Part shown: positions 16,495-26,196 of the stretch, in pieces | Layout of the letters: the number at the start of each line of letters is the position of its first letter | Position numbering within the stretch: position 1 is the first letter of the stretch | DNA from: DASRHT01 sp035293765 | GTDB taxonomy: Bacteria; Chloroflexota; Ktedonobacteria; Ktedonobacterales; Ktedonobacteraceae | Length of the DNA: 39,982 nt | Assembly: GCA_035293765.1 (NCBI GenBank) | Contig: DATGMF010000095.1 | Location: forward strand, 1 to 39,982 | Direction of reading: 5' to 3' | Notes under the pieces: generated by a model | What the model saw: the letters and a program-made list of their open reading frames with translations, nothing else | What the model was told of the DNA's origin: nothing | Database searches by the model: none | Program-made: the position numbers and the translations under genes

Positions 16495-19400
16495 ATGTCA
16501 ACTTTTTCCTCTGAATCTACTGGAGATGTTAAGCAGATACCTGGCGCATTAGAGTCCGACGTCTTCGTTTTTCCTACCTCTTTTGCGCAACAGCGCCTAT
16601 GGTTTCTTTGCCAGTTTGAGCCTGAAAGCCCTTTTTACAATCTTCCCTATGCTATTTATCTCACAGGCCAGCTCAGACTAGATATTTTAGCACAAAGCTT
16701 TAAAGAAATTATCAGACGTCACGAGATATTACGGACGACTTTCAGGCTAATAGATGGCAATCCCGTCCAGATCATTACACCAACCTTTCATTTGCAACTG
16801 CCCGTTATAGATCTCCGAACCCTTCCTGATATGAGCCGAGACGCAAAAGCACGACAGGTAGCGCGCGAGGAAGCACAACACTCCTTTGATCTAGCCAGGG
16901 GTCCGTTGTTACGCATCACGCTCCTCAGGCTGGCAGATCAAACGCATATTTTATTGCTCACGATGCATCATATCATCTCTGATGGCTGGTCTACAGGAAT
17001 TATCAGAAGCGAATTGTCTCAGCTTTATGAAGCATTTTCTCAGGGAAAGGCGTCGCCTTTGCCGGACCTACCCATTCAATATGCCGATTTCGCCGTCTGG
17101 CAACGCCAGACGTTGCAGGGAAAGGTCCTTCAGGAGCACCTCGACTATTGGAAACGGCATCTTGAAGGTATTCCTCCGATGCTAGATTTACCCACGGATT
17201 ATCCTCGCCTTGCTGTACAGACCTTCCGAGGGGCCAGCAGTGCCTTTATGGTGCCTAAAACATTGGCTGAGGGGCTCAAAGCCTTGAGTCAGCAGGAAGG
17301 CGCAACGTTATTTATGACCTTGCTAGCTGCCTTCGCTATCCTGCTTGCCCGTTATAGCGGACAGCAAGATGTCGTAATTGGTACGCCAATTGCCAACCGT
17401 ACGCGCAACGAGATTGAGAACTTGATTGGTTTTTTCGTCAATACGCTGGTATTGCGTACGAATCTCTCAGAAAACCCCACGTTCAGACAACTTGTGTCTC
17501 GTACTCAAAAGTCTACACTGGCAGCTTACATCCATCAGGATCTACCATTCGAGAAACTGGTGGAGGAACTTGCCCCAAAACGAGACTTGAGCTTTAATCC
17601 CATTTTCCAGGTCATGTTTGTCTGGCAAAATATTTCTATGCCAGCTCTGAAACTAACTGATCTGATGCTGCGGTCAGAATTTACCGAGAGCAAAGCGACA
17701 AAGTTTGACTTGACGTTATTTATGATGGAGGATCCGCAAGGGCTTTATGGCATTATCGAGTACAATACCGACCTGTTTCAGGCCTCGACCATCAGTCGCA
17801 TGGCAGAGCATTTTCAGGTTTTGTTAGGAGGAGTGGTAACAAACCCTGAACTCTGCGTCTGGGATTTGCCACTATTGACTCCAGCAGAACGCCAGGAGTT
17901 GTTAGGCGAATGGAATGCTACCAGAGTGGCATATCCAGATACTATCTGTATTCATCAACTGTTTGAAAGACAAGCTGAGCTGGTTCCTGATACGGTGGCT
18001 GTGATCTATGAAGATAGTGCTCTCGCCTATGGGGAGTTAAACCAGCAAGCCAATCAGCTCGCTCACATGTTACAATCAATGGGGATCGGGCCGGATGTGC
18101 TGGTTGGCATTTATATGGAACGTTCATTGGAGATGATAGTTGCTATATTGGCGACGCTCAAAGCTGGAGGCGCTTATGTGCCCCTCGATGTATTTTATCC
18201 GGCAGAACGCCTGGTTTTTATGCTAGAGGATGCCCGTATCAGCGTGGTATTGACACAACAGCGATTGTGTACAAGGTTACCCGATTCTCATGTAGAGCGC
18301 GCGTTTTGTATTGATAAGGACCATGAAAATCTTTCCCCAGAGCACTGTGAAAATCTTCTATCAGTGGCTCAAGTAGCGAATCTCGCTTATGTAATTTATA
18401 CGTCAGGCTCAACAGGCAGACCCAAAGGCGTCATGAACAAGCATCGTTCTCTGGTTAACCTCTGCTTCGGATTGCAGGAATTTTTTAGCAATCCAGAAGT
18501 TGAGTATACCTCGCTGATCACTTCCATCAACTTTGATATATCGGTCAACCAGATTTTCCCGACTCTGGTTTTTGGCAAGACGCTCTGCATCATTCCTGAG
18601 GAAATAAAATTCAACCCTGAAGCCTTTCTTGAATACGTAAACTATAGACATCTGCATATCATTGATTGTGTTCCATCCTATCTCGACAATGTGCTTTCTA
18701 ACCAGGAGGAGCGAACATTTGATAATGATATCAAATATATTTTGATAGGAGGTGAGCGGTTAGAAAAAAGTCTCTTGCAGAAAATATTTCGCCTTTTAGG
18801 ACCGCTTCCACTGGTGGTCAATATCTATGGGTTGACAGAGATTGCGGATATCAATGCGTTCGCGAAAATTGCCTTTGAGGATATCGACAAACGGACCACG
18901 ATTGGCAGACCGCTTAATAACACCAACATCTATATTTTAGATTCACGCTACCAGCTGCTTCCAGTAGGACTGGTGGGCGAGCTCTGTATCGCTGGGGATG
19001 GGGTTTCCCGTGGCTATTTCAACAATCCTGGACTAACGGCGGAGAAGTTCGTTCCTAATCCCTTTGGTAATGGAGAATTCATGTGTAAGACGGGCGATCT
19101 CGGGCGATGGTTGCCAGATGGGACAATAGAAGTACTCGGAAGAAGAGATCACCAGGTAAAATTGCGCGGCTATAGGATCGAAGTTGGCGAAATCGAGTCC
19201 GCTCTTACTGCCCACTATGCTATCCAGGAGTGTGTGGTACTGATGCGCGAGGATACTGCTGGGGATAAAAAGCTGGCAGCCTATGTGGTTCTGCGAGAAA
19301 AGCTCGCGAAAACGACCAGCGTTTTACGGCGCTTTCTACAAGGACGGCTGCCTGACTATATGGTTCCTTCGACTTTTACGGTGCTAGAGGAACTGCCGCT

Positions 19401-20538
19401 CACTCCCAATGGCAAGCTGGATCGCAAGGCTTTACCAGTGCCTGTGGCCCCTCATGCTGACGAGGCCGAGGTCTTTACGGCACCTCGTTCGTTGACTGAA
19501 GAAGCATTAAAAGAAATTTGGGCTCAAGTTCTAGGTAGGGAGCAAATCAGTATCCATGATTCCTTCTTTGAGATAGGAGGACATTCCCTGCTGATCACAC
19601 GTATTATTTCTCGAGTACGAGATGTTTTCCAGGTTGAACTAGCATTACGGAGTCTTTTTGAAAAGCCAACCATTGCTGAATTGGCCGAATATATCGATGC
19701 CAGCCGAACACAGGCACCATCTAGGTCTTCGTTAGTAAAGATCCAGGGTGGCAATGCCAAACAGCCTTTCTTCCTCGTTCATCCTGCGGGAGGAAATGTT
19801 CTTTGTTATGTTGGTCTGGTACATCATCTGAATCAACCATATACTTTTTATGGTCTGCAAGCGCCTGGCATCGACGGAGAGCAAGAACCCTATACCAACC
19901 TCGTGAGTATGGCGGCCCGTTACGTTGAGTCAATCTATGCTCTACAATCAGAAGGTCCTTATATGTTAGGGGGCTGGTCTTTTGGTGGCTCCGTAGCCTT
20001 TGAAATAGCCAGGCAGCTACAGAGCCGAGGGCAACAGGTGGCTCTATTACTTTTATTGGATAGCTGGGCTCCAAGCCCTGACCAGCAGCCAATTTACACT
20101 GATGATCTGTTGGACGATTTCATTAAGGATTTAGCCGCCAGCTTTTCCAAGGAGGTCCCCTTGATAGAGAGGGATTTCCAACAGCTTGGCCTGGATGAGC
20201 AGCTAGCGCAGATTTTTGCATGGGCGAGGCGCACTGGCTCGCTACCGGCAAGCGTTGATTTTCCCCATTTTTGTCGGCTTTTCCATATCTTTAAAACCAA
20301 CATTCAGGCATGGCGCAACTATAAGCCACAGGTGTATCAAGGCCATGTGACGCTTCTGCGTGCCAGTGATGGCCCAGCTAGCAGCATCGCGGACCCCACT
20401 CTGGGTTGGGGAATGCTGGTAACAGGTGGAATCGATATTCATCAGTTCAATGGCGACCATTATACCATCATCAGAAATCCGCAAGCGTTAGCCGACGACT
20501 TGAGAACCAGCTTGAGCAAAATTTCAATCAAAGAATGA
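16495..20538 (+). CDS. NRPS2: terminal module with thioesterase (C-A-T-TE)
   Basis: The 1347-aa product contains C (about 20-455, intact HHIISDG with His158, His159 and Asp163), A (480-982, YTSGSTGRPKG), T (1000-1070, Ser1031 in IGGHS) and a type I thioesterase (1080-1345). The TE has an alpha/beta-hydrolase triad: Ser1162 (GWSFGG), Asp1189 (LLLDSW) and His1322 (GDHYT). It therefore adds the last residue and releases the peptide by hydrolysis or cyclisation. The A domain is unusual: core A4 reads FDISVNQIF and A5 reads NIYGLTE where NAYGPTE is usual. The by-eye code D-I-N-D-L-G-I-D-I-K has acidic residues at two pocket positions, which could suit a basic or polar substrate. The ribosome binding site is weak (AAGAAAGA) and the gene follows NRPS1 by 88 bases. 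Confidence 0.93.
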   Translation: MSTFSSESTGDVKQIPGALESDVFVFPTSFAQQRLWFLCQFEPESPFYNLPYAIYLTGQLRLDILAQSFKEIIRRHEILRTTFRLIDGNPVQIITPTFHLQLPVIDLRTLPDMSRDAKARQVAREEAQHSFDLARGPLLRITLLRLADQTHILLLTMHHIISDGWSTGIIRSELSQLYEAFSQGKASPLPDLPIQYADFAVWQRQTLQGKVLQEHLDYWKRHLEGIPPMLDLPTDYPRLAVQTFRGASSAFMVPKTLAEGLKALSQQEGATLFMTLLAAFAILLARYSGQQDVVIGTPIANRTRNEIENLIGFFVNTLVLRTNLSENPTFRQLVSRTQKSTLAAYIHQDLPFEKLVEELAPKRDLSFNPIFQVMFVWQNISMPALKLTDLMLRSEFTESKATKFDLTLFMMEDPQGLYGIIEYNTDLFQASTISRMAEHFQVLLGGVVTNPELCVWDLPLLTPAERQELLGEWNATRVAYPDTICIHQLFERQAELVPDTVAVIYEDSALAYGELNQQANQLAHMLQSMGIGPDVLVGIYMERSLEMIVAILATLKAGGAYVPLDVFYPAERLVFMLEDARISVVLTQQRLCTRLPDSHVERAFCIDKDHENLSPEHCENLLSVAQVANLAYVIYTSGSTGRPKGVMNKHRSLVNLCFGLQEFFSNPEVEYTSLITSINFDISVNQIFPTLVFGKTLCIIPEEIKFNPEAFLEYVNYRHLHIIDCVPSYLDNVLSNQEERTFDNDIKYILIGGERLEKSLLQKIFRLLGPLPLVVNIYGLTEIADINAFAKIAFEDIDKRTTIGRPLNNTNIYILDSRYQLLPVGLVGELCIAGDGVSRGYFNNPGLTAEKFVPNPFGNGEFMCKTGDLGRWLPDGTIEVLGRRDHQVKLRGYRIEVGEIESALTAHYAIQECVVLMREDTAGDKKLAAYVVLREKLAKTTSVLRRFLQGRLPDYMVPSTFTVLEELPLTPNGKLDRKALPVPVAPHADEAEVFTAPRSLTEEALKEIWAQVLGREQISIHDSFFEIGGHSLLITRIISRVRDVFQVELALRSLFEKPTIAELAEYIDASRTQAPSRSSLVKIQGGNAKQPFFLVHPAGGNVLCYVGLVHHLNQPYTFYGLQAPGIDGEQEPYTNLVSMAARYVESIYALQSEGPYMLGGWSFGGSVAFEIARQLQSRGQQVALLLLLDSWAPSPDQQPIYTDDLLDDFIKDLAASFSKEVPLIERDFQQLGLDEQLAQIFAWARRTGSLPASVDFPHFCRLFHIFKTNIQAWRNYKPQVYQGHVTLLRASDGPASSIADPTLGWGMLVTGGIDIHQFNGDHYTIIRNPQALADDLRTSLSKISIKE

Positions 20539-20554
20539 GAGGGAAAATATAACG

Positions 20555-21574
20555 ATGGACTCAGAGAAAATACTCGTTATCGGAGGGATGGGGCTGATCG
20601 GTTCTAAGGTAACCAGTATACTGGCGAGCCAGGGACATGCAGTAACCATATTTGATAATTTTCAACAATTCAGCGACCCTCGGGATTTCGACTATTTCAG
20701 CGCTCTCTCGTACCGTAAGCAACTGCTGTCTCAATACAAGTATAGCTTTATCCGGGGCGATAGCGCTCAAACGACGGATCTGCTCAATGCATTTCACAAG
20801 GTTGAACCTGATCGTGTGATGCTGCTGGCGGCAGTGCCGTTGGCGAAAGCGACCGATGAGATGATCAGCAATGCAGTGGAGTACTCGGTCACAGCAGTAT
20901 CAAACATCCTTCAGATCGCTGCGCACTTCAATGTCAAGCGATTTTTGTATACCTCCTCGAGCCTGGTTTATGGCGAATTTCAATATTCCCCTTGTGATGA
21001 ACAACATCCCTGCAACCCTCGTACTATTTATGGCTCGGGAAAACTGGCCGGGGAGCTACTGACGCGGTCAATAGCTGAATTTCTGGGGATACCGTATACG
21101 ATTGTACGTCCCATCTCTGTCTATGGCCCTGGCGATATCAACAGCCTTCTCTCAACAAGAAATTTGCAACGGGCTATTAAGAGTGGGATCTTCCCGGCGG
21201 GCTCATTGGAGAGTATGACGGACTGGACGTACGTGGATGATACAGCAGACGGTTTGTGTCGTGCCCTGATGCAGGATGCATTTGCTGGAGAAACCTTTAA
21301 TATCGCTCGCGGTTGCGGAAGAACGCTCTCGGATATTATCCAGATCCTTAATGATTTAGGCTATCCAATCCGACCTGGAAAGGTGCGAGGACACTCTGTA
21401 AAAACTTTACCCAAACGTGGCTCCCTCTCGATTGAAAAGGCGAAAAAGATGCTCGGCTTCTCACCTTCAGTTGATCTGGAAGAAGGTTTAGCGAGGTGTA
21501 TGCAATATGTCCAGGAACAGGAGCATAGGAAAATATCAGAGTCCCATGACCAAGCATCAAGAGCTCTCCTTTGA
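20555..21574 (+). CDS. NAD-dependent epimerase/dehydratase (extended SDR)
   Basis: The 339-aa product begins with the NAD-binding GGMGLIG motif (a variant of GxxGxxG), has the catalytic SSS...Tyr159-xxx-Lys163 (YGSGK) set and the SDR-e motif RPISVYGPGD. Such enzymes epimerise, dehydrate or decarboxylate nucleotide sugars. It starts 16 bases after the NRPS2 stop and its 3' end overlaps the next gene (an aminotransferase) by 29 bases, so it is in the NRPS operon. The epimerase/aminotransferase pairing suggests making an aminosugar precursor; the sugar itself cannot be read from the sequence. Confidence 0.88.
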   Translation: MDSEKILVIGGMGLIGSKVTSILASQGHAVTIFDNFQQFSDPRDFDYFSALSYRKQLLSQYKYSFIRGDSAQTTDLLNAFHKVEPDRVMLLAAVPLAKATDEMISNAVEYSVTAVSNILQIAAHFNVKRFLYTSSSLVYGEFQYSPCDEQHPCNPRTIYGSGKLAGELLTRSIAEFLGIPYTIVRPISVYGPGDINSLLSTRNLQRAIKSGIFPAGSLESMTDWTYVDDTADGLCRALMQDAFAGETFNIARGCGRTLSDIIQILNDLGYPIRPGKVRGHSVKTLPKRGSLSIEKAKKMLGFSPSVDLEEGLARCMQYVQEQEHRKISESHDQASRALL

Positions 21575-22688
21575 AGGACTGAGCGAGGCATATATACAGC
21601 ACCGCGACAAAATACTGGGTATCATTGACCGGGTCTTGACCACAGGTGTTCGCCTCCGGTCGAAAGAGATAGAACTCTTCGAGCAACAATGCGCCCAGGC
21701 TGTGCAAAGAAAATTTGTGGTAGCTGTCAACTCTGGCACGGATGCGCTCCACCTTGCGCTCCGTGCTCTCGGTGTTGGGCCTGGCGACGAGGTGATAGTG
21801 ACCGCTTTCTCTTTCCTTGCTTCCGCCTCTGCTATCTTGTTGGCTGGGGCTATCCCAGTGTTCGTAGATATCGAACCATCCACATTATTGATGAATCTCA
21901 ATCAAGTCAAAGATGCAATTACGGACAAAACGAAAGCTATTGTTGCCGTTCAACTCTTTGGGCAGTGTCTCAACTTCTCCGATCTGGAAGCTCTTGCCTC
22001 CCATTATGGCATTCCGATTGTAGAAGATGCTGCTCAGGCGTTTGGTTCTTATGATGGCGAACGGCCAGCGGGAAGCCTGGGAGCTATCAGCACTTTTAGC
22101 TTTGATCCGGCTAAGGTCATTCCAGGCGTGACTACAGGAGGAGTCATCTGTACTGACGATGAAAAGTTATATCGACAGGCTCAGTTATTGCATTTTCATG
22201 GCTATAATCTCCATACTGATGATACTGAGCTAATCGGTTATAATAGTCAGATGTCTGCGATCAATGCAGCGGTGCTCTCGTGGCAACTAACATTAGAGTC
22301 TCTATGGCGTCAGAAAAGATATCAGGTAGCAGTGCAATATGAACGGAGGCTGGGAGATCTGCTAGGGCTCAAGGCACTACCGAATACCCATGTGGCTGGG
22401 AATAACTACCACAAGTATGTGCTTCAAATTCCGCGCAGATGGTATTTAATGGTGCATCTGAGAAAGGCTGGTATTCCCTTCAAGATTCATTATCCGCGTC
22501 CCATACCTGGATATAGCTCGTTTAAGGATCAAGGTCGTCGTCTTAACGAGCTCCCTGTGAGCATAGCGGTGAGCAGCCGGGTATTATCATTGCCGATCCA
22601 TCCTTTCTTGTTGCCTGATCAAATTGAATTTATTATTTCTACTATCGAAAAAACACTCCAATCATCGCTTCACTGGATAGAACAGTAG
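21546..22688 (+). CDS. DegT/DnrJ/EryC1/StrS-family aminotransferase
   Basis: The 380-aa PLP enzyme has the family marks: SGTDALHLALRALGVGPGDEVIV, the FLASASAILLAGAIPVFVDI segment, VEDAAQAFGS and the PLP lysine Lys190 in FSFDPAK. In the family this last motif is usually F-x-P-x-K-N; here Val follows the lysine. These enzymes transaminate keto groups of nucleotide sugars. I chose ATG 21546 because the sequence MTKHQELSFEGL fits family starts; an ATG at 21507 would add 13 residues. It overlaps the upstream epimerase by 29 bases and is followed by an adenylate-forming ligase after 14 bases, implying translational coupling. The product could be an amino sugar, or an amine later amidated by the ligase. 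Confidence 0.9.
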   Translation: MTKHQELSFEGLSEAYIQHRDKILGIIDRVLTTGVRLRSKEIELFEQQCAQAVQRKFVVAVNSGTDALHLALRALGVGPGDEVIVTAFSFLASASAILLAGAIPVFVDIEPSTLLMNLNQVKDAITDKTKAIVAVQLFGQCLNFSDLEALASHYGIPIVEDAAQAFGSYDGERPAGSLGAISTFSFDPAKVIPGVTTGGVICTDDEKLYRQAQLLHFHGYNLHTDDTELIGYNSQMSAINAAVLSWQLTLESLWRQKRYQVAVQYERRLGDLLGLKALPNTHVAGNNYHKYVLQIPRRWYLMVHLRKAGIPFKIHYPRPIPGYSSFKDQGRRLNELPVSIAVSSRVLSLPIHPFLLPDQIEFIISTIEKTLQSSLHWIEQ

Positions 22689-22702
22689 AGTCTGGAGGTA
22701 AG

Positions 22703-24190
22703 ATGCAAACAATTCGAACTATGCTTGAGGAGAGCACGAAAGCATATCCAGAGCATATCGCGCTCCAATTAGGGCACACTATCCTCACATATCGTCAGCT
22801 CCAGAATCAGGTTGTAAGTACCGTTCACCATTTGAAAAAGCAAGGTATTACATCTGGTGACAGGGTCGCTTTTCTGTTCCAGAATACCATTGCCTGTGCA
22901 GTTGGTTTTCTTGCACTGGCATGGCTACACGCGCGAGTTGTACCCCTCGAACCTGAAATCACTACCAGTGAGCTGACTACCATCTTTCATGATATTCCCT
23001 TCTCTGCTGTGATTGGGATGCCTGCAAAACTGAACCAGTTTGGACAATTTGCCAGCGAGCATCACTGTGCCAGTATTGGCCTCGTTGAGTGGTCTGGACC
23101 TCCCCAGGCAGTTCATCTGGGGGATGAAGCATTGGGAGCAGCTGAGGACGTATTTTTATATCATTATACCTCAGGCTCGACAGGTAAACCCAAAGCAGCT
23201 CTACACTCTCAAGCCAATCTCGTCATGGGAGGATATATTTATCAACAAACCTATCATATTACTCCTGCTGATAGGATGCTTCTTCCTATACCGCTCTTTC
23301 ACTCCTTTGGCATGATCGGAGGTTTTGTCGCCTCGCTACTTAGTGGCGCCCGGCTGGTACTGGTTGAACGGTTCATTCCACATCAGCTTGTACAAATGTT
23401 GGCCGAGGAGCGCATTTCACTTTTGCTAGCGGTTCCGCTCATGTACGATCTCTTAGCTCGCTGTGCATTACAGGGCGTCCCTGATTTGAGCGGACTGCGG
23501 GCCTGTCTCTGTTCTGGAGGTCCTCTTCCACAGGAGACAGCCAACAGGTTCTCTCACCGTTACCATCTGCCAATTTATCAGGTCTATGGCAGTACGGAAA
23601 CAGGGGTGATCGCCACGCAGTGGCCCGGTGAGCATAGCTGGCCTCAGGGGTCAATAGGGCGACCAGTGATGGGAGTCTCCATGCGCATTCTAGATGAGGA
23701 AGGGCAGGAAGTCCCGGCAGAGCAGGTTGGCAGTTTGCTGATAAAGACTGAAACTATGTTTATGGGATATTTGAATGCTCCTGATGTTATGGCTGAAATT
23801 TTGCAAGATGGCTGGTACATTACAGGAGATATGGCAAAGCAAGACGCAGAAGGTAACCTGTATCTTATTGGTCGAAAAAATACGTTTATCAACGTTGGTG
23901 GGAGGAAAGTAAATCCTCTCCAGATAGAGGAAGTCTTACTTTCACACCCTCTGGTGAAGGAGGCGCTGGTCTATGGTCGCGAAACCAGCAATGCCAGTGA
24001 ATCTATTCAAGCCTCTGTTGTCGCGGTGGGGAACTCCTCGACGGAGGAACTCCTGGCATTTTGCAGGGAGCGGCTCCCCGCTTACAAAGTCCCAGCGACT
24101 ATTGAGTTTGTAGCCGAGCTTCCCAGGACGAGTATGGGCAAGCCACTGCGTCCATCATCCCATACCGCCGCTCTTGAGAAGCGGACCTAG
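22703..24190 (+). CDS. Stand-alone adenylate-forming ligase (acyl-CoA synthetase-like)
   Basis: The 495-aa product is a class I adenylate-forming enzyme. It has the P-loop YTSGSTGKPKA, YGSTETG, the GDMAKQDAEGNLYLIGRKN hinge region and the C-terminal catalytic lysine in PRTSMGKP. It has no carrier, condensation or reductase domain. It activates a carboxylic acid as an acyl-AMP and passes it to CoA, a carrier domain or an amine. A GGAGGT site is 3 bases before ATG 22703. It is the last gene of the NRPS operon, next to sugar-type epimerase and aminotransferase genes. It might charge a starter acid for the NRPS or form an amide; no substrate can be assigned. It ends 2 bases from the convergent hydrolase gene. 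Confidence 0.88.
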   Translation: MQTIRTMLEESTKAYPEHIALQLGHTILTYRQLQNQVVSTVHHLKKQGITSGDRVAFLFQNTIACAVGFLALAWLHARVVPLEPEITTSELTTIFHDIPFSAVIGMPAKLNQFGQFASEHHCASIGLVEWSGPPQAVHLGDEALGAAEDVFLYHYTSGSTGKPKAALHSQANLVMGGYIYQQTYHITPADRMLLPIPLFHSFGMIGGFVASLLSGARLVLVERFIPHQLVQMLAEERISLLLAVPLMYDLLARCALQGVPDLSGLRACLCSGGPLPQETANRFSHRYHLPIYQVYGSTETGVIATQWPGEHSWPQGSIGRPVMGVSMRILDEEGQEVPAEQVGSLLIKTETMFMGYLNAPDVMAEILQDGWYITGDMAKQDAEGNLYLIGRKNTFINVGGRKVNPLQIEEVLLSHPLVKEALVYGRETSNASESIQASVVAVGNSSTEELLAFCRERLPAYKVPATIEFVAELPRTSMGKPLRPSSHTAALEKRT

Positions 24191-24192
24191 TT

Positions 24193-26067
24193 TCAGTAAT
24201 CGCTGTGCTGCTCCGGGGTCCAGTTGAGCACGCGGACCCCTTTTCCCTCCAACACGATCTTCTCGGTCAACGTGTGATTTGTCTGAGGGATATTCCAGCT
24301 TACTGTCGCTTGCACCGTCTCAGCAGCATGGTTGATGATAAACCCGTAACGGGATTGCGAAATGGCGTCAAGCATAATAGCGACTTCAACGTCTGACACA
24401 TCGACGTTGATCTCGCGTTGGATGCCAGCGGCTTCTGCGAGTTCACTATAAAGCATATGCCACTGGGCAATGTCTAATCTAAATGGGAGGTTGAGCTGCG
24501 CCTCCAGAGGAGCATTGAGATAGTAGGCAACTCCCTGACCATAGGTATTGCGGGTGAAGGCGGGCGTACCATTGGGATAGCAACTCAGCACCTCGGCAGT
24601 GGTCGTTTTTACAAGCGGAATGCGGGCCATATGTCCCTCGTAGCCATTCCAGAAGAGCGGGTATTGCTGCCCCTGCCAGCGGAAAAAGGATACCTCCTCT
24701 GTGCGCAAGGTAAAATCTTTGAGACGAATACCAAAAAGCTCCTCGCCACCAAAGCCATGCAAGTAATCAGCAGTTGAATAATAGATGATCCCTCCTTTGG
24801 TAACGTAGTCGGCCAGCAGCTCCTGCTCCTGCAGCGTGATATGAGCAATGGAGGGACAGATGACCAGGCGATATTGCTCCAGGTTTTTATAGGCGAACTC
24901 GCATGGCAGATGTGCGCGTTTAAGTAAGAGATAGGCATAGAAGGAACCGGACATCAAAGGCGTATCTGGCTGGAGATAATTAGGGCCTCCCTCTTGCTCG
25001 CGGGCAGAGATATAGATCGCAATCGGGGAAGCAGGAAGACTAAGGTTTGCCCAATCAGTGGTTGCTCGTTGAGCGAAGGCCTGTAAAATGGGCAGAGCTG
25101 GTTTATGGCGGCCACGGTGATCAATCAGACCGACGAAGCGCTCGCCGGGGTGAAGTGCATATGGCTTCTCTTTTGTCGCGAAATCTTGCCAGCACCAGAC
25201 AAGGGCACCTTGAGCCCCATTGGTTAGAATGCTGTGGGTCGTGGCGCACAAATAATCGCGTGTTACCTCCTCATCACCTCCGTAGCAACCCAGTTCATCG
25301 ACGAGAACGGGTCCATAGGTACGAGCAAACTGAACAAGAAAGGATGGATAGCAACTTGCTTTATAACTCGCGATTGATTCGATGGCAAAAGGAGACCAGA
25401 CGGGATATCCATGAATGGCTAGGAGATCTAATTGCTGGGCATTATCGGGCCGAAACTGGTGCGTGCCCAGGATAGCGGATGCCTCATTGCCCTGCAATAC
25501 GAGAGCGCCGGGGTCCGCTTCTCGAATTGCGTCTGCCAGGGTTTGTAACCAGGCAGCAACAGCGCGGCGAGACAGTGACTGGGCGCGGGGAAGATCTACA
25601 TGAATGACCTCATCACCTAGATCATAAGCCAGGATATTCTTTTGATCGCGGAGCGCGCCAGCAATACGGCGTACATAGGCGATCTCGCGTGCGACCATTG
25701 TCGGCTCAGTCCACAGGTCGCGCCCATCCCTCCAGGGGAGATCGAATAGTTGACCGTTCATCCAGATGGTAAGGAGAGCGGGAATACACTGGATTTGATA
25801 GCGTGCTGCCAGGGAAACAAATGTTTTGAGGCGAAGGATCTTTTCTTCATCATAATGCCCTGGCTCTGGCTCAAAGTCGGCCCAGAAAATAAAAAAGCGT
25901 ACCGTGTTAAAACCTAGTTGCGCCATTTGCCGCAAATCTTCATCAATACGAACTGCATCCCACTTTTGCCAGTATTGACAGCCTGCAGCCGAAGGATGAT
26001 AGTTAAAGCCTATGCTAAAGAATGGCAAGCCATTATACCGTAACTTCCCCTCTTTAAGATTAAGCAT
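24193..26067 (-). CDS. Clan-A glycoside hydrolase, GH42/GH5-like, with trimerisation-like domain
   Basis: The 624-aa product has a TIM-barrel glycosidase domain (about 1-330: FFSIGFNYHP, LGFNTVRFFIFWADFEP) followed by a glutamine-amidotransferase-like domain resembling the beta-galactosidase trimerisation domain (YRLVICPSIAHIT...YVTKGG). Likely acid/base Glu153 lies in LGDEV and nucleophile Glu258 in VLVDELG. The Asn normally preceding the acid/base in clan A is Asp here. There is no signal peptide, so a cytoplasmic enzyme acting on small glycosides is likely. AAAGGAG, 5 bases before ATG 26067, decides the start; the frame is open further upstream to 26139. It is a single gene convergent with the NRPS operon, so its link to the peptide pathway is uncertain. 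Confidence 0.82.
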   Translation of the reverse strand: MLNLKEGKLRYNGLPFFSIGFNYHPSAAGCQYWQKWDAVRIDEDLRQMAQLGFNTVRFFIFWADFEPEPGHYDEEKILRLKTFVSLAARYQIQCIPALLTIWMNGQLFDLPWRDGRDLWTEPTMVAREIAYVRRIAGALRDQKNILAYDLGDEVIHVDLPRAQSLSRRAVAAWLQTLADAIREADPGALVLQGNEASAILGTHQFRPDNAQQLDLLAIHGYPVWSPFAIESIASYKASCYPSFLVQFARTYGPVLVDELGCYGGDEEVTRDYLCATTHSILTNGAQGALVWCWQDFATKEKPYALHPGERFVGLIDHRGRHKPALPILQAFAQRATTDWANLSLPASPIAIYISAREQEGGPNYLQPDTPLMSGSFYAYLLLKRAHLPCEFAYKNLEQYRLVICPSIAHITLQEQELLADYVTKGGIIYYSTADYLHGFGGEELFGIRLKDFTLRTEEVSFFRWQGQQYPLFWNGYEGHMARIPLVKTTTAEVLSCYPNGTPAFTRNTYGQGVAYYLNAPLEAQLNLPFRLDIAQWHMLYSELAEAAGIQREINVDVSDVEVAIMLDAISQSRYGFIINHAAETVQATVSWNIPQTNHTLTEKIVLEGKGVRVLNWTPEQHSDY

Positions 26068-26072
26068 GGTTG

Positions 26073-26079
26073 CTCCTTT
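26073..26079 (-). promoter_or_regulatory. Ribosome binding site deciding the hydrolase start at 26067
   Basis: AAAGGAG on the minus strand, 5 bases before the ATG; upstream in-frame starts lack anything comparable. Confidence 0.8.
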
Positions 26080-26166
26080 CGTTCCTGATCTCAGTGTACA
26101 AATACCAACTTTCCTTGTCAAGTTATAAGTTAGGGACAACAGTTAATGCCTATCGCGACTGTAAAG

Positions 26167-26196
26167 TTGACAAGTTCTGATCCTCTGTGGTATATC
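26167..26196 (+). promoter_or_regulatory. Sigma70-like promoter of the sugar operon
   Basis: TTGACA (26167-26172, consensus) and TATATC (26191-26196) are 18 bases apart, about 200 bases before ATG 26394. It shares TATATCATA with the NRPS promoter region. Confidence 0.5.

Noticed and set aside
25047..25475. Plus-strand open frame inside the glycosidase gene
   Set aside because: Antisense to a clearly coding gene, with no start signal.
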